Below, one piece after another: positions 17,120 to 27,612 of a stretch of DNA of 64,000 nucleotides; positions within the stretch are counted from its first letter, which is position 1; each line of letters begins with the position of its first letter. The stretch comes from Novosphingobium resinovorum (GTDB lineage Bacteria > Pseudomonadota > Alphaproteobacteria > Sphingomonadales > Sphingomonadaceae), in NCBI RefSeq assembly GCF_001742225.1, contig NZ_CP017075.1:496001-560000 (forward strand), given 5' to 3'. Position numbers and translations under genes: made by a program. The notes beneath the pieces are model-generated. The model was not told where the DNA came from. It saw only the letters and a list, made by a program, of their open reading frames with translations, and did no database searches.

Positions 17120-17835
17120 AGCCTCTCGCCAGCGACACCGCGATGGTGCTCGCCGCAGGGCTGGGCAAGCGCATGCGCCCGCTCACCGCCACCCAGCCCA
17201 AGCCACTGGTGCGCGTGGCGGGCAAGTCGCTGATCGACCATGCGCTCGACAAGCTCGGCAATGCGGGCGTGACGAAGGCGGTGGTCAATGCGCACTACAT
17301 GGCCGACGCGCTCGAAGGCCATCTCAAGGTCCGCAAGATCGCGCCTGCCGTCACCCTGTCCGACGAACGCGAACTGTTGCTGGAAACCGGCGGCGGCATG
17401 GTCAGGGCGGCCGATCTGCTGCCCGATCCGTTCTTCTGCCTGAACAGCGACAACATCTGGCTCGACGGCCCGCAGGACGTCTTTGCCGAACTCTCGCAGG
17501 CCTGGGATGCGGAGCGGATGGACGCGCTGCTGCTGATGGTGCCGCACACCCGCGCGCTCAATTATCGCGGCGAGGGCGACTTCCACCTCGATCCCAATGG
17601 TCGCGTCTCGCGCCGCCGTCAGGGGCGGGTGGCGCCGTTCATCTACACCGGCATCCAGCTCGTGTCGAAGCGCCTGCTGCGCGATGCGCCCGAGGGCGCG
17701 TTCTCCACCAACATCCTGTGGAGCCGCGCGATCGAGGAAGGTCGCCTCTACGGCATCTCGCATCAGGGCCTGTGGTTCGAAGTGGGCGAGCCCGCCGCCA
17801 TCAGGCCGACCGAGGAATGGCTGACCCGTGCCTGA
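17116..17835 (+). CDS. murU: N-acetylmuramate alpha-1-phosphate uridylyltransferase
   Basis: MurU uses UTP to turn MurNAc-1-phosphate (the AmgK product) into UDP-MurNAc. It is a 239-aa nucleotidyltransferase with the signature LAAGLGKRMRPLTATQPKPL (residues about 12-31) and the metal-binding NSDNIW. It starts in an ATGA overlap with amgK and ends with an 8-base overlap with addB. Confidence 0.94.
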   Translation: MKPLASDTAMVLAAGLGKRMRPLTATQPKPLVRVAGKSLIDHALDKLGNAGVTKAVVNAHYMADALEGHLKVRKIAPAVTLSDERELLLETGGGMVRAADLLPDPFFCLNSDNIWLDGPQDVFAELSQAWDAERMDALLLMVPHTRALNYRGEGDFHLDPNGRVSRRRQGRVAPFIYTGIQLVSKRLLRDAPEGAFSTNILWSRAIEEGRLYGISHQGLWFEVGEPAAIRPTEEWLTRA

Positions 17836-20803
17836 CCGGACGGGTCCGAAAGTCTACTCCATTGCTGCGCATCGTGGTTTCGCCGACGCTCTCGTCGCCG
17901 GGCTCATCCCGCGCTATGCGAAGGATGAGATCGCCCTCGCGCGGCTGACGCTGCTGCTGCCGAGCCGCCGCACGATCCGCACGATGACCGAGGCTTTCGT
18001 GCGTCATTCGGGGAGCGGCATGTTGCTGCCGCGCATGGTCGCGGTGGGTGATCTCGATCTCGACGAAGCGCTTGGGCCATTGCTCGATCCGCTGGGCGCG
18101 GCGGACATCCCGCCCGCCGCCGACCCGACGCGCCGCTGGCTGCGCCTTGCGCATCATTTGCGTGAGGTGGAGGGCGATGCTGCGGGAACCGGGGCGGCAT
18201 TGCTGCGCCGCGCCTTCGAGATCGGCCGCACCATGGACCGCCTGCTGGCCGAGGAGATCGCGCCGATCGACCTGATGTCGGAGCGCGTCATCGGCATCGT
18301 CGGCGATCTTGCCGGGCACTGGAGCGACAATACCCGCAGCTTCCTGATGGTGCAGCAGCACTGGATCGCCGAGTTGGCCGCGCGCGGGGAGATCGACGCA
18401 CCGGACCGTCGCAATCGCCTGTTCGACCATGCCGCCGCGCGCTGGCGGGAAGAGCCTCCGCCATATCCAGTCATCGCCGCCGGTGTCACCGGCGCCTCGC
18501 CCGCGCTGGCGCGATTGCTGCGCGTGGTCAGCGAGATGCCGCAGGGCCTCGTCGTCCTGCCCGATCTCGATTTGTCGCTCGCCGACGAGGTGTGGGAGGA
18601 ACTGGGCGTCGCCGGCGCTCCGGCCGAGGTCGGTGAGCCGCCTTTCGCGCGCGGCGATGCGGTGACCCATCCGCAATACCATCTCAAGCTGCTGCTGAAC
18701 CGGATGGGCATTGCGCGCGGTGAAGTGCAGCCGTGGCACCGCTCCGGCCTTGCCGCCGCGCCGCCCGAGCGCAGCCGCGCGATCTCCAACCTGTTCCTGC
18801 CGCCGCGCGCTTCCGCCGCATGGGTCGATCTGCCGCCCGAGCAGCGCCGCCTGAGCGGTGTGCGTCTGATGGAATGCACGCATCCCGGCGAGCAGGCGCA
18901 GGCGATCGCCGTGCTCATCCGTGAGGCGCTGGAGACACCCGAGCGCCGCGTCGCGCTCGTTTCGCCCGACCGGGGGCTGGCGGCGCGAGTCGTCAGCCAT
19001 CTGGAGCGCTGGGGGATCGAGGCGGATGACACCGCCGGTCGCCCGCTGCCGCAGACCGCCGCTGGCCGCCTGCTGCTGCTTCTGGCCGAAGTCGTCGCCG
19101 AGCAGGCCGCGCCGGTGCCGCTGATCGCGCTGCTCGTCCATCCGCTGACTGGAGCCGGGCCGGGCCGCCCGCGCTGGTTGGAGAATGCCCGCAAGCTGGA
19201 CCTCGAATTGCGAGGGCCGCGCCCCGGGGCCGGGCTCGCTCCGCTGGCGGCCAGGGCAGAAGGCGCGAAGCTGGGTGAATGGTGGGCCGGGATCGAGGCG
19301 ATCCTGACGCCGCTGTTCGCGCTCGGCGAGACGGAGCCGCTGGACCGTCTGCTGGGCCTCATCGCCGCCGCCGCCGAGGCGCTTTGCGGCGAGGCGCTGT
19401 GGGGCGGGGCGGACGGCCGCGCGCTCAGCGCCTTCGTGGAGGAACTGCGCGGCGCAGCGGGCGCGGCAGGCACGCTGCTGGACCCGCGCGAGATCAATGC
19501 GGTGCTGCGCGATGCGATGGACCGCGTCTCGGTGCGTCCGCCCTGGGGCGGGCATCCGCGCGTCTCGGTCTACGGCCTGCTCGAAGCGCGCATGAGCCGT
19601 GCCGATCTGGTCATCTGCGGCGGTCTGGTCGAGGGCGTCTGGCCGGGGACGGCGGCGCAGGATGCGCTGCTGCCGCCCGCCGTGCTGCGTGCTCTGGGCG
19701 TGCCCGGCGCGGACTTTCGCATCGGCCTTTCCGCGCACGACCTTGCTGCCGCGCTCGGCGCGCCCGAGGTGGTGCTGAGCTGGGCGCAGCGGGACGAGGG
19801 CGGTCCGGTGATCCCCTCACGCTTCGTGCTGCGCGTGCGCGCGATGCTGGGCGACCAGCTGGAACGCCACATCGAGGGCGAGGCCGTGCGCCTCGCCCGC
19901 CTGCTCGACGATGCGGCGCCGGTCGCGGCGCATCCGCGCCCGCAGCCGATGCCCTCGGCCGAGCAGCGCAAGGTGGACGTCTCGGTCACCGGGCTCGACC
20001 GGCTGCGCGGCGATCCGTACCAGTTCTACGCCAGCGCCATCCTCGGCCTGCGCAGCCTCGACGGTCTGGATGCCGAGCCGAGCGCGGCGTGGAAGGGCGA
20101 GGTCGCGCACCTGATCATGGAGCGCTGGCACAAGGCAGGTGAGCCGGCTGGCGGCCTCCATGCCATCGCGCAAGGCGTGCTGACCGAGCAGAACGCCCAC
20201 CCGCTGATGCGCGTGCTGTGGTGGCCGCGCCTCTCCGCTGCGCTGGAGACGTTCGAGACGATGATCCTCGATGCCAAGGCCACGGGCCGCGAGGTCGTTG
20301 CGGTCGAGAAGTGGGGCGACATGCGCCACCGCGACGTGCGCATCCACGGCCGCGCCGACCGCATCGACCTGCGCGAGGACGGCAGCCTTGCCGTGGTCGA
20401 TTACAAGACCGGCCAGCCGCCGACGGGCAGCCGCGTGCAGGAGGGCTTTGCGCTGCAGTTGGGCCTGATCGCGCTGATCGCGAGGGACGGCGGCTTCGAG
20501 GGTGTCGAGGGCGTGGCGGATTCGTTCGAATACTGGTCGATGGCCAAGGGCAAGGACGGCACGATGGGCTACATGTTCGAGCCGGTGCTGGAAGGCCGCA
20601 AGAAATCCGGCATCCCGCGCGAGGACTTCCTGCCCGAGACGCTGCGCTACCTCAATGACGCGCTCGACCGCTGGATTCTCGGCGAGGAAGCCTTCACCGC
20701 GCGGCTGAACCCGGAACTGGGCAGCTATGCCGACTACGACCAGCTCATGCGGCTGGACGAATGGATCACCTCGCTCGGCAACAGGCCGGAGGGCGCAGCA
20801 TGA
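17828..20803 (+). CDS. addB: Double-strand break repair protein AddB
   Basis: AddB is the subunit of the AddAB helicase-nuclease that processes DNA ends for RecA and recognises Chi. The 991-aa protein has the alphaproteobacterial form. The N-terminal helicase-like part has no Walker A motif (LPSRRTIRTM at that place). The C-terminal PD-(D/E)xK nuclease reads GRADRID, then D858-Y-K860. The C-terminal cysteine set of iron-sulfur AddB proteins is not seen. The start is GTG at 17828, eight bases inside murU. The stop overlaps addA in an ATGA. Confidence 0.96.
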   Translation: MPDRTGPKVYSIAAHRGFADALVAGLIPRYAKDEIALARLTLLLPSRRTIRTMTEAFVRHSGSGMLLPRMVAVGDLDLDEALGPLLDPLGAADIPPAADPTRRWLRLAHHLREVEGDAAGTGAALLRRAFEIGRTMDRLLAEEIAPIDLMSERVIGIVGDLAGHWSDNTRSFLMVQQHWIAELAARGEIDAPDRRNRLFDHAAARWREEPPPYPVIAAGVTGASPALARLLRVVSEMPQGLVVLPDLDLSLADEVWEELGVAGAPAEVGEPPFARGDAVTHPQYHLKLLLNRMGIARGEVQPWHRSGLAAAPPERSRAISNLFLPPRASAAWVDLPPEQRRLSGVRLMECTHPGEQAQAIAVLIREALETPERRVALVSPDRGLAARVVSHLERWGIEADDTAGRPLPQTAAGRLLLLLAEVVAEQAAPVPLIALLVHPLTGAGPGRPRWLENARKLDLELRGPRPGAGLAPLAARAEGAKLGEWWAGIEAILTPLFALGETEPLDRLLGLIAAAAEALCGEALWGGADGRALSAFVEELRGAAGAAGTLLDPREINAVLRDAMDRVSVRPPWGGHPRVSVYGLLEARMSRADLVICGGLVEGVWPGTAAQDALLPPAVLRALGVPGADFRIGLSAHDLAAALGAPEVVLSWAQRDEGGPVIPSRFVLRVRAMLGDQLERHIEGEAVRLARLLDDAAPVAAHPRPQPMPSAEQRKVDVSVTGLDRLRGDPYQFYASAILGLRSLDGLDAEPSAAWKGEVAHLIMERWHKAGEPAGGLHAIAQGVLTEQNAHPLMRVLWWPRLSAALETFETMILDAKATGREVVAVEKWGDMRHRDVRIHGRADRIDLREDGSLAVVDYKTGQPPTGSRVQEGFALQLGLIALIARDGGFEGVEGVADSFEYWSMAKGKDGTMGYMFEPVLEGRKKSGIPREDFLPETLRYLNDALDRWILGEEAFTARLNPELGSYADYDQLMRLDEWITSLGNRPEGAA

Positions 20804-23800
20804 GCGGCCCGGCTACCGTCCATCCGCTTCACGGCAACCAGATGCTGGCGGTCGATCCGCAGGAGACCGTGTGGCTTTCCGCCTCTGCCGGGACGGGCAA
20901 GACGCAGGTGTTGTCCTCGCGCGTGCTGCGGCTTTTGCTGCAGCCGGACGTCGATCCCTCGCAGATCCTGTGCCTGACTTTCACCAAGGCTGGCGCGACC
21001 GAAATGGCCGCGCGCATCAACGGTACGCTGGCCGAATGGGTGCGGCTCGGCGAGTTCGATCTGCGCGCGCGCCTTGCCGCGATCGGGGCGCTGGCGAGCG
21101 ACGAGAACCTCGCGCGGGCCCGCACGCTGTTCGCCTCGGTGCTCGACAGTCCGGGCGGCGGGCTGCGGATCGACACGATCCATGCCTTCTCGCAATGGCT
21201 GCTGGCGACGTTTCCGCTGGAGGCCGATCTCATTCCCGGCAGCCGCCCGATGGAGGATCGCGAGCGCGACCTTCTGGCGCGGCAGGTACTGGCCGACCTG
21301 CTGGTCGATGCGGAGGGTGGAAATCCCGCCTTGCTGCAGGCGGTCGAACAGCTTTCGCTGCGCCATGGCCCCGATGCGGTGATGGCGTTCCTGCTGCGCT
21401 GCGCTTCGGCGCGCGAGGCGTGGTTCGGACCTGGCAGCTGGCAAACGGGCGACATGCGCGGCAACGTGCTGCGGCTGCTGGGCCTGCCGTCCGATGCGGA
21501 TCAAGCCTCGCTGGCGGCGCGGTGCGAGGATGCGGCGTTCGACGTGCGATCGCTGCGGCACTGCATGGCGGTCAACGCCGAGTGGGGCACCAAGACCGGG
21601 CTTGGCGCGGTCGATGCGATCAGCGAATGGCTGCTCGGCAACGGGGCGCAGCGGCTGGACAGCCTCGACGCGCTGGCGAAGGAGTTCCTGACTCAGAAGA
21701 ACGAGCCCAAGGCCAGCAAGTCGCAGGATAAGCTTGACCCGGGCTATGCGGATTCCGCCGCACGGGTGATTGAGTGCATCCTTGAGATCAGAGCGATGCG
21801 TGCGCTACTGGCGCTGGCGGATCGGCTGGTCCCGGCGCTGCGGCTCGGCCGTGCCTTCGCGATGGCCTGGGATGCGGCCAAGCAGCGCGAGGGGCTGATC
21901 GACTTCGACGACCAGATCCGCCGCGCCGCCGATCTGCTGGCCAACCAAGCGCAGGCGGACTGGATCCGCTACAAGCTCGATCGCCGGTTCGACCATATCC
22001 TCGTCGACGAGGCGCAGGATACCAACGCGGCGCAGTGGGACATCATCTTCGCGATGGCGGGGGAGTTCTGGGCAGGGCTGGGCCAGCACGAAGACCTCAT
22101 GCGCACGCTGTTCGTCGTGGGCGACTACAAGCAGGCGATCTTCCGCTTCCAGGGCACCAGCCCGGAGAACTTCCGCCGCGCCGCCGAGCGCGTGCGGCGC
22201 GAGATGGGGCAGGCGGCACAGAACGCCGAAATGCTGCGCGACAGCTTCGCGCCGCCCGAGTTCCGGGAGTACGGCCTCGACCGCTCGTTCCGCACGGCGC
22301 AGACGGTGCTCGACTTCGTGGACCGGGCCATCGCCGGGATCGGCCACGCAAACTTCGGGCTCGACCGTCCCGCCGATCCGCACCAGGGGCAGGAACGACC
22401 GGGCTACGTGGCGCTCTGGCATCCGGTCAGCGATGCGGCCGATGCCGAGGACGACGAACTGCCGGACGAGGAAGGCGCTACGCCCGACTGGCTCTCGCGC
22501 CCCGACCGCCAGATGGCGGAGCGTATCGCGCTGCAGGTGCGTGACTGGCTGGACGTGCAAGGACCTGGCTTCACTCTGGTCAAGGGCAACCCGCGCCGCG
22601 CGCAGGCGGGCGATATCATGGTGCTGGTGCGCCAGAGGAAGGAACTGGCCGGGCTGATCGTCGCGCGGCTCCATGCCGCCGGGGTGCCGGTGGCGGGCGT
22701 CGATCGCCTGCGCCTCGGCGCGCCGCTGGCGGTGAAGGATCTCGTCGCGGCGCTGCGCTTCGCGGTGCAGCCGCTGGACGACCTCAACCTTGCGGCGCTG
22801 CTGGTCTCGCCGCTGGTCGGGTGGAGCCAGGAGCAGCTTCTGGCCCATGGCTACCGCGAGAGGCACACGCGGCTGTGGGAGCACTTGCGCCGTTCGCGCG
22901 AGCCTGAGGTTGCGGCGGTCATGGACCAGTTGGGCGAGGTGCTGAAGCGCGCCGACTATGCGCCGCCGCAGGACTTGCTGCAGTGGCTGCTGGTCGGCCC
23001 GTGGCAGGGGCGGCGGCGGCTGGTGGCCCGGCTGGGCTCGGAAGCGAACGATCCGATCGACGAACTGGTCAATGCCGCCAAGGCTTATGCCGTCACTGAT
23101 ACGCCGAGCCTTGCGGGCTTCCTCGCGTGGTTCGACGCGGGCGATGGCGAGTTGAAACGAGAGGCGGACAATGCTGCGGGCCTCGTCCGGGTGATGACGG
23201 TGCATGGTTCGAAGGGCCTGCAGGCGCCGATCGTAATTCTCGCCGACGCGACGAGCAACCCGGACAATGCGCGCGAACGGGGCATCGACTTGCCCGATCC
23301 CGCCAACGAGGCGCGCGCGATCCCGCTGCCGCCACTCTCGAAGGACGAGAAGCAGGGCCGCATCGCCGCGCGGCTGGACGAGGGCAAGCGGGCGGACGAG
23401 CAGGAGCACTGGCGCCTGCTCTACGTAGCGATGACGCGGGCGGAGGAGGCTCTGTTCGTCGGCGGGGCTCTCACCAGCCGCGACAAGGGGGAGCCTAGTC
23501 CGAAGAGCTGGTACGCGAGGTTGCGGGCGCTTTTTCCGGCCGAGGCAGAAGTCGGCGATCCAATATGGGGTGCACGCTGCGAGCATGGTCAGCCCGCCGC
23601 TCCGGTTCCGGTCAAGGCTGGAAAGCAAGGTGGTGGACCGATGCTCGACCTGCGTGAGCCGCTGCCGCGCTGGCTGGAGCGCGGGCCGCCCGCCGAACCG
23701 CGTCCGCCGCGCCCGCTCGCACCATCTTCGCTGGGTGAGGAGGACGCGCCCGATCCGCCGTTCCCGCCCGGTGCCGGCCGCGATGCAGCGCGGCGCGGTA

Positions 23801-24294
23801 CGCTGGTCCACAAGTTGCTCGAACGCCTGCCGGACGTGGCTGCAGCGGTGCGTGAGGATGCCGGGCGAGGGTGGCTGGCCCGCCACGCCGTCGATCTTGC
23901 ACCGGCGGACCGTGAAGCCCTGCTGGCCAGCGCCCTCACGGTGCTCGGCAATCCGGAGTGGGCGGACCTGTTCGGTCCCGACAGCCTTGCCGAAGTGCCG
24001 GTCGCGGCGGTGGTCGGCGGGCAGGTGGTTGCGGGCACGATCGACCGGCTGGTGATCGAGCCGGGCCGCGTGCGTCTGGTCGATTACAAGAGCGCGCGGC
24101 GGCCGCCCGATAGCTTGCAGGCGGTGCCGCGCGGCGTGCTGCGCCAGATGGGCGCTTATGCCGCCGCGCTGGAAGCGACCTTCCCGGGGCGGACGGTGGA
24201 AGTCGCGCTGCTTTACACGGCTGTCCCGCGCCTGATCGCGGTTTCCGCCGAGGTGCTGGCGGCGCACAAGCCCGTCTTGGAGCCGCGCGAGTAA
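20800..24294 (+). CDS. addA: Double-strand break repair helicase AddA
   Basis: AddA is the UvrD-type helicase and nuclease subunit of AddAB, 1164 aa here. Helicase motifs seen are motif [10 protein letters not shown] (27-35), motif II DEAQD (403-407), [10 protein letters not shown] and [17 protein letters not shown]. The C-terminal nuclease domain carries GTIDRL, then D1095-Y-K1097 (LVDYKSAR). The ATG at 20800 overlaps the addB stop and is preferred to an ATG 39 bases upstream. Tight coupling with addB fits a 1:1 complex. Confidence 0.97.
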   Translation: MSGPATVHPLHGNQMLAVDPQETVWLSASAGTGKTQVLSSRVLRLLLQPDVDPSQILCLTFTKAGATEMAARINGTLAEWVRLGEFDLRARLAAIGALASDENLARARTLFASVLDSPGGGLRIDTIHAFSQWLLATFPLEADLIPGSRPMEDRERDLLARQVLADLLVDAEGGNPALLQAVEQLSLRHGPDAVMAFLLRCASAREAWFGPGSWQTGDMRGNVLRLLGLPSDADQASLAARCEDAAFDVRSLRHCMAVNAEWGTKTGLGAVDAISEWLLGNGAQRLDSLDALAKEFLTQKNEPKASKSQDKLDPGYADSAARVIECILEIRAMRALLALADRLVPALRLGRAFAMAWDAAKQREGLIDFDDQIRRAADLLANQAQADWIRYKLDRRFDHILVDEAQDTNAAQWDIIFAMAGEFWAGLGQHEDLMRTLFVVGDYKQAIFRFQGTSPENFRRAAERVRREMGQAAQNAEMLRDSFAPPEFREYGLDRSFRTAQTVLDFVDRAIAGIGHANFGLDRPADPHQGQERPGYVALWHPVSDAADAEDDELPDEEGATPDWLSRPDRQMAERIALQVRDWLDVQGPGFTLVKGNPRRAQAGDIMVLVRQRKELAGLIVARLHAAGVPVAGVDRLRLGAPLAVKDLVAALRFAVQPLDDLNLAALLVSPLVGWSQEQLLAHGYRERHTRLWEHLRRSREPEVAAVMDQLGEVLKRADYAPPQDLLQWLLVGPWQGRRRLVARLGSEANDPIDELVNAAKAYAVTDTPSLAGFLAWFDAGDGELKREADNAAGLVRVMTVHGSKGLQAPIVILADATSNPDNARERGIDLPDPANEARAIPLPPLSKDEKQGRIAARLDEGKRADEQEHWRLLYVAMTRAEEALFVGGALTSRDKGEPSPKSWYARLRALFPAEAEVGDPIWGARCEHGQPAAPVPVKAGKQGGGPMLDLREPLPRWLERGPPAEPRPPRPLAPSSLGEEDAPDPPFPPGAGRDAARRGTLVHKLLERLPDVAAAVREDAGRGWLARHAVDLAPADREALLASALTVLGNPEWADLFGPDSLAEVPVAAVVGGQVVAGTIDRLVIEPGRVRLVDYKSARRPPDSLQAVPRGVLRQMGAYAAALEATFPGRTVEVALLYTAVPRLIAVSAEVLAAHKPVLEPRE

Positions 24295-24373
24295 TGCTTT
24301 CTCCGCTCCGGCGTTGCGTCGCCGGGTTTCATCCCTAAGTTGTCGCCCAATTCTAAAGTTCAGGAGTCAATCG

Positions 24374-24694
24374 ATGTCCACTATTGCCGTCACCGATGCC
24401 AGCTTCGAGGCCGACGTCCTCAAGTCCGACAAGCCCGTCCTCGTCGATTTCTGGGCCGACTGGTGCGGTCCGTGCAAGATGATCGCTCCCGCCCTTGAGG
24501 AAATCGCCGAGGAACTGGGCGAGCAGGTCACTATCGCCAAGATGGACATCATGGCCAACACCGAGACGCCCTCGGCGATCGGTGTGCAGTCGATCCCGCT
24601 GCTGGTGTTGTTCAAGGACGGCCAGCCGGTGGCCAAGAAGCTCGGCGCCGCTCCCAAGAGCGCGCTGAAGGGCTGGATCGAAAGCGAACTTTGA
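24374..24694 (+). CDS. trxA: Thioredoxin 1
   Basis: This is a 106-aa disulfide reductase with the active site W30-CGPC (C31 and C34) and the usual [10 protein letters not shown] context and [17 protein letters not shown] lies nine bases before the ATG. It is the last gene of the divL-like operon and is followed by a strong terminator. The 79-base gap after addA may hold an additional promoter. Confidence 0.97.
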   Translation: MSTIAVTDASFEADVLKSDKPVLVDFWADWCGPCKMIAPALEEIAEELGEQVTIAKMDIMANTETPSAIGVQSIPLLVLFKDGQPVAKKLGAAPKSALKGWIESEL

Positions 24695-24719
24695 TCGCTT
24701 AGGTCTGAGGTTGAAGAGG

Positions 24720-24753
24720 CCCCTGCCGTGGGAACGGCGGGGGTTTTCTTTTT
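24720..24753 (+). terminator. Rho-independent terminator after trxA
   Basis: A 9-bp GC stem (CCCCTGCCG, 24720-24728, with 24735-24743) has one wobble pair and a TGGGAA loop. It is followed by TTTTCTTTTT at 24744-24753. Confidence 0.93.
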
Positions 24754-24761
24754 GCGAGAAG

Positions 24762-24870
24762 GCCCACCCCAGACCCCTCCCGCAAGCGGGAGGGGAGAAA
24801 GGACAGCCCTCCCGCTTGCGGGAGGCCCGGTAGGCTTGAGAGCGAAGCGAACTAGCCGGACGGGGTGGGC
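24762..24870. repeat. Dispersed composite palindromic element
   Basis: Terminal inverted repeats GCCCACCCC (24762-24770) and GGGGTGGGC (24862-24870) enclose two self-complementary blocks, CCCTCCCGCAAGCGGGAGGG and its inverted variant CCCTCCCGCTTGCGGGAGG. It has no coding content. It resembles the short intergenic repeats of sphingomonads and is the third repeat family in the window. Confidence 0.65.
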
Positions 24871-24885
24871 AAAGAGCCCCGGCCG

Positions 24886-25695
24886 TCAGCCTAGCCTTGC
24901 CACCACGTCCGCAAACGCATCCCACAGCGCCGGGCTCGACGCACCGATCAGGTCGCGGCGTTCGTACTCGTCCACGCGGTAGGCGCTGCCGTCCGGCCTT
25001 GCCGCCTTGCCGCCTGCCTCGTTGAGGAACAGGACGCCCGCCGCGTGGTCCCACGGCAGGGTGCGGTTGAACACCGAGATGTCATTGGCGCCATTCACGA
25101 GGCGGGGATATTGCTCGGCCGCGCAGCGCGGGATATCGACCAGGGTGTAGTGCGGGGCGATGTGCGTGAGCACCTTCTCGCGCGCGCCGTCATCGAGGAA
25201 GATCGTCGAGATCGCGGCGACCGGCGGCTCGGCCCCGGTGGTGCGCGCGGTGATCCGTTCCCCGTCGATCCAGGCGCCGCCGCCGAGGTCGGTGCGGCAG
25301 AAGCGGCCGGTCAGGCAGTCGAGGATCCAGCCGCCGATCGTCTCGCCCTTTTCCGCCAGCGCGACGAGAACGCCGAAGGGCGGCTTGCCGGCGGCGAAGT
25401 TGTTGGTGCCGTCGAGCGGATCGACGATCCAGCACAGGCGGTCCTTCAGGCGCTCCATCACCGAGGTATCGGCGAAGGCGGCTTCCTCGCCCACCACGTC
25501 GGCTTCGGGCAGGAGCGTGGACAGGCGCTCGGTCAGCAGCGCTTCGGCCTGCTTGTCGGCCACGGTGACGACGTCGTCCGGGGCCTTGGCGTCGATCTGG
25601 CTGGCGGCGAGCTTCTGGTAGTGCGGGAGGATCGCGTGCTCGCTCGCCTCGCGCATGATCGTCTCGACGGCGGCGTGAAGGGCGGGCGTCATCAT
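24886..25695 (-). CDS. Inositol monophosphatase family protein
   Basis: This 269-aa Mg-dependent phosphatase of the IMPase/histidinol-phosphatase family has metal-binding GEEAAF, WIVDPLDGTNNF and WDHAAGVLFLNEAGG, all intact. Substrates in this family range from inositol-1-P to histidinol-P and PAP; the sequence alone does not decide. The ATG at 25695 overlaps the stop of the upstream glutathione S-transferase gene (ATGA on the minus strand), so it is the third gene of an argJ-GST-IMPase unit. Confidence 0.9.
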   Translation of the reverse strand: MMTPALHAAVETIMREASEHAILPHYQKLAASQIDAKAPDDVVTVADKQAEALLTERLSTLLPEADVVGEEAAFADTSVMERLKDRLCWIVDPLDGTNNFAAGKPPFGVLVALAEKGETIGGWILDCLTGRFCRTDLGGGAWIDGERITARTTGAEPPVAAISTIFLDDGAREKVLTHIAPHYTLVDIPRCAAEQYPRLVNGANDISVFNRTLPWDHAAGVLFLNEAGGKAARPDGSAYRVDEYERRDLIGASSPALWDAFADVVARLG

Positions 25696-26330
25696 GTCAG
25701 GGGGATCATCACCTGCGCGGCGAAGCCGGGGCGCTTGACGATGCGCGCGTACCAGTCGGCAATGGCAGGGAACTCCGGCTGCTCGATCCCGAAGGCGTCG
25801 AACTTCAGGTTGAACCAGGTGTAGGCGTAGACCCCCATGGGAATGTCGCCGATGCCGAACTGCGCGCCCGAGAGCCAGGGCTTGCCGGTGAGGTACGTGT
25901 CCATGATCGCCAACTGCTTCGCGCAGTCGGCGATGCCCTTGGCGATGGCGGCATGGTCCCACTGATCCGGCGACTGGCGCGCCGTGGCGAGGAACGGCGC
26001 GCGCTGCGCGTCGGCATAGGTGAACTGCCAGTCCATCCAGCGGTCGGCGAGGGCACGGTCGATGGGATCGGCGGCAAACCATGCAGCGCCGCCGTATTCG
26101 GCCGCCATGTAGCGCAGGATCGCGTTCGATTCCCACAGCACCACCTTGCCGTCCTCGATCGTGGGGATCAGGCGGTTGGGGTTCTTGGCGAGGTATTCAT
26201 CGGTGAAGCCGAACCTTCCGCCTATGTCATGGCGCTGGTACTTGAGGCCCAGTTCCTCGGCGAACCAGGCCACCTTCTTGACGTTGTGCGAGTTCAGGCG
26301 GCCCCAGATCGTGAAGAACGGTGCAGTCAT
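25692..26330 (-). CDS. Glutathione S-transferase
   Basis: This 212-aa protein has a thioredoxin-like N domain (TIWGRLNSHNVKKVAWFAEE, then LIPTIEDGKVVLWESNAIL with the glutathione-binding Glu-Ser) and an all-helical C domain from about residue 90. The first active-site residue region is SHN, without a cysteine, so it is not a classic Beta-class enzyme. It starts one base after the argJ stop and overlaps the phosphatase gene by four bases. The substrate is unknown. Confidence 0.9.
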   Translation of the reverse strand: MTAPFFTIWGRLNSHNVKKVAWFAEELGLKYQRHDIGGRFGFTDEYLAKNPNRLIPTIEDGKVVLWESNAILRYMAAEYGGAAWFAADPIDRALADRWMDWQFTYADAQRAPFLATARQSPDQWDHAAIAKGIADCAKQLAIMDTYLTGKPWLSGAQFGIGDIPMGVYAYTWFNLKFDAFGIEQPEFPAIADWYARIVKRPGFAAQVMIPLT

Positions 26331-26331
26331 A

Positions 26332-27558
26332 TCAGCTCCGGTAGTCCGCGTTGATCGAGATGTAGCCGTGCGTCAGGTCGCAGGTCCACACGGTTGCGGT
26401 GCCTTCGCCGAGGCCGAGATCGACCTCGATCGAGATGTCCTGACCCTTGAGATGCGCGGCGACGGGCGCCTCGTCGTAGTCTGCCAGCGGCAGGCCCTGC
26501 TGCGCGGCCCAGGTGCCGCCGAAGCCGATCGAGAGCTTGTCGCGGTCGGCTGGCTCGCCGGCCTTGCCGACGGCCATGACGACGCGGCCCCAGTTGGCGT
26601 CCTCGCCGGCGATGGCGGTCTTGACCAACGGGGAGTTGGCGATCGCCATGCCGACCTTGCGGGCACTCTCGTCCGACACCGCGCCCGATACGGAGACGGC
26701 GATGAACTTCTGCGCGCCTTCACCGTCACGCACGACGAGGTGGGCGAGCTGGCGGCAGACGTCATGGATCGCGGCGGCGAAGGCGTGGGCGCCGGGGCTG
26801 TCGAAGCCGGTGATCGGTGCATTGCCCGCCTTGCCGGTGGCGAAGGCGAGGACGGTGTCGCTGGTCGAGGTGTCCGAATCGACGGTGATGCACGAGAACG
26901 TGCGCAGGTTCGCGGCGGAAAGGCAGGCCTGCAGGAAGCCCGGCTCCACGGCGGCGTCGGTGAACAGGTAGCCCAGCATCGTCGCCATGTCGGGCGCGAT
27001 CATGCCGGAACCCTTGATGATGGCGCTGATCTTCACCTTGGTATCGCCGACCATGGCGGTGGCGGCGGCGCCCTTCGCGAAAGTGTCGGTGGTGGCGATG
27101 GTATTGGCGGCGTCTTCCCAGCTGCAGGGCTCGGCGGTGAGGGCCTTTTCCACACCCTCGCGTGCCTTGTCCTTGGGCAGCGGCACGCCGATCACGCCGG
27201 TCGAGGAGACGAAGACCTGCTCCTTCGGACAGCCGATGTGCGCGGCGACCTGCTCCATGATCTGCTCCACCGCCTCGCGCCCGCGATAGCCGGTGAAGGC
27301 ATTGGAATTGCCCGCATTCACCACCAGCGCGCGGGCGCGGCCGAGCTTCGCGTTCTCGCGGCCGAGATCGACCTCGGACGAGCAGCATACGTTCTTCGTG
27401 AAAACGCCCGCGACCGCGGTGCCTTCCTCCAGCGTGACGTACGTGAGGTCGCAGCGGCCCCAGTCCTTGTAGCCGGCGCGCACGACATGCGGCACGACCC
27501 CCGCGATCTCGGGCAGGGCGGGGAAGGGCGAGGCGAGCGGGGAGACGGGGTAGGACAT
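26332..27558 (-). CDS. argJ: Bifunctional glutamate N-acetyltransferase / N-acetylglutamate synthase
   Basis: ArgJ transfers the acetyl group from N-acetylornithine to glutamate in the cyclic arginine pathway. It can also make N-acetylglutamate from acetyl-CoA in bifunctional members. The 408-aa precursor has the self-cleavage site GMIAPDMATML, with Thr193 as the new N-terminal nucleophile of the beta chain. The NAGNSNAFTG and STGVIGVPLP segments are typical. The ATG at 27558 was chosen because the longer frame has no homologous N-terminus. It is the first gene of a three-gene minus-strand unit. Confidence 0.95.
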   Translation of the reverse strand: MSYPVSPLASPFPALPEIAGVVPHVVRAGYKDWGRCDLTYVTLEEGTAVAGVFTKNVCCSSEVDLGRENAKLGRARALVVNAGNSNAFTGYRGREAVEQIMEQVAAHIGCPKEQVFVSSTGVIGVPLPKDKAREGVEKALTAEPCSWEDAANTIATTDTFAKGAAATAMVGDTKVKISAIIKGSGMIAPDMATMLGYLFTDAAVEPGFLQACLSAANLRTFSCITVDSDTSTSDTVLAFATGKAGNAPITGFDSPGAHAFAAAIHDVCRQLAHLVVRDGEGAQKFIAVSVSGAVSDESARKVGMAIANSPLVKTAIAGEDANWGRVVMAVGKAGEPADRDKLSIGFGGTWAAQQGLPLADYDEAPVAAHLKGQDISIEVDLGLGEGTATVWTCDLTHGYISINADYRS

Positions 27559-27612
27559 GGCGGGTTGCCTAGCGTGTGGGTGTTGCAGGTCAAGGGCGGT
27601 TCGGCGGCCGCG

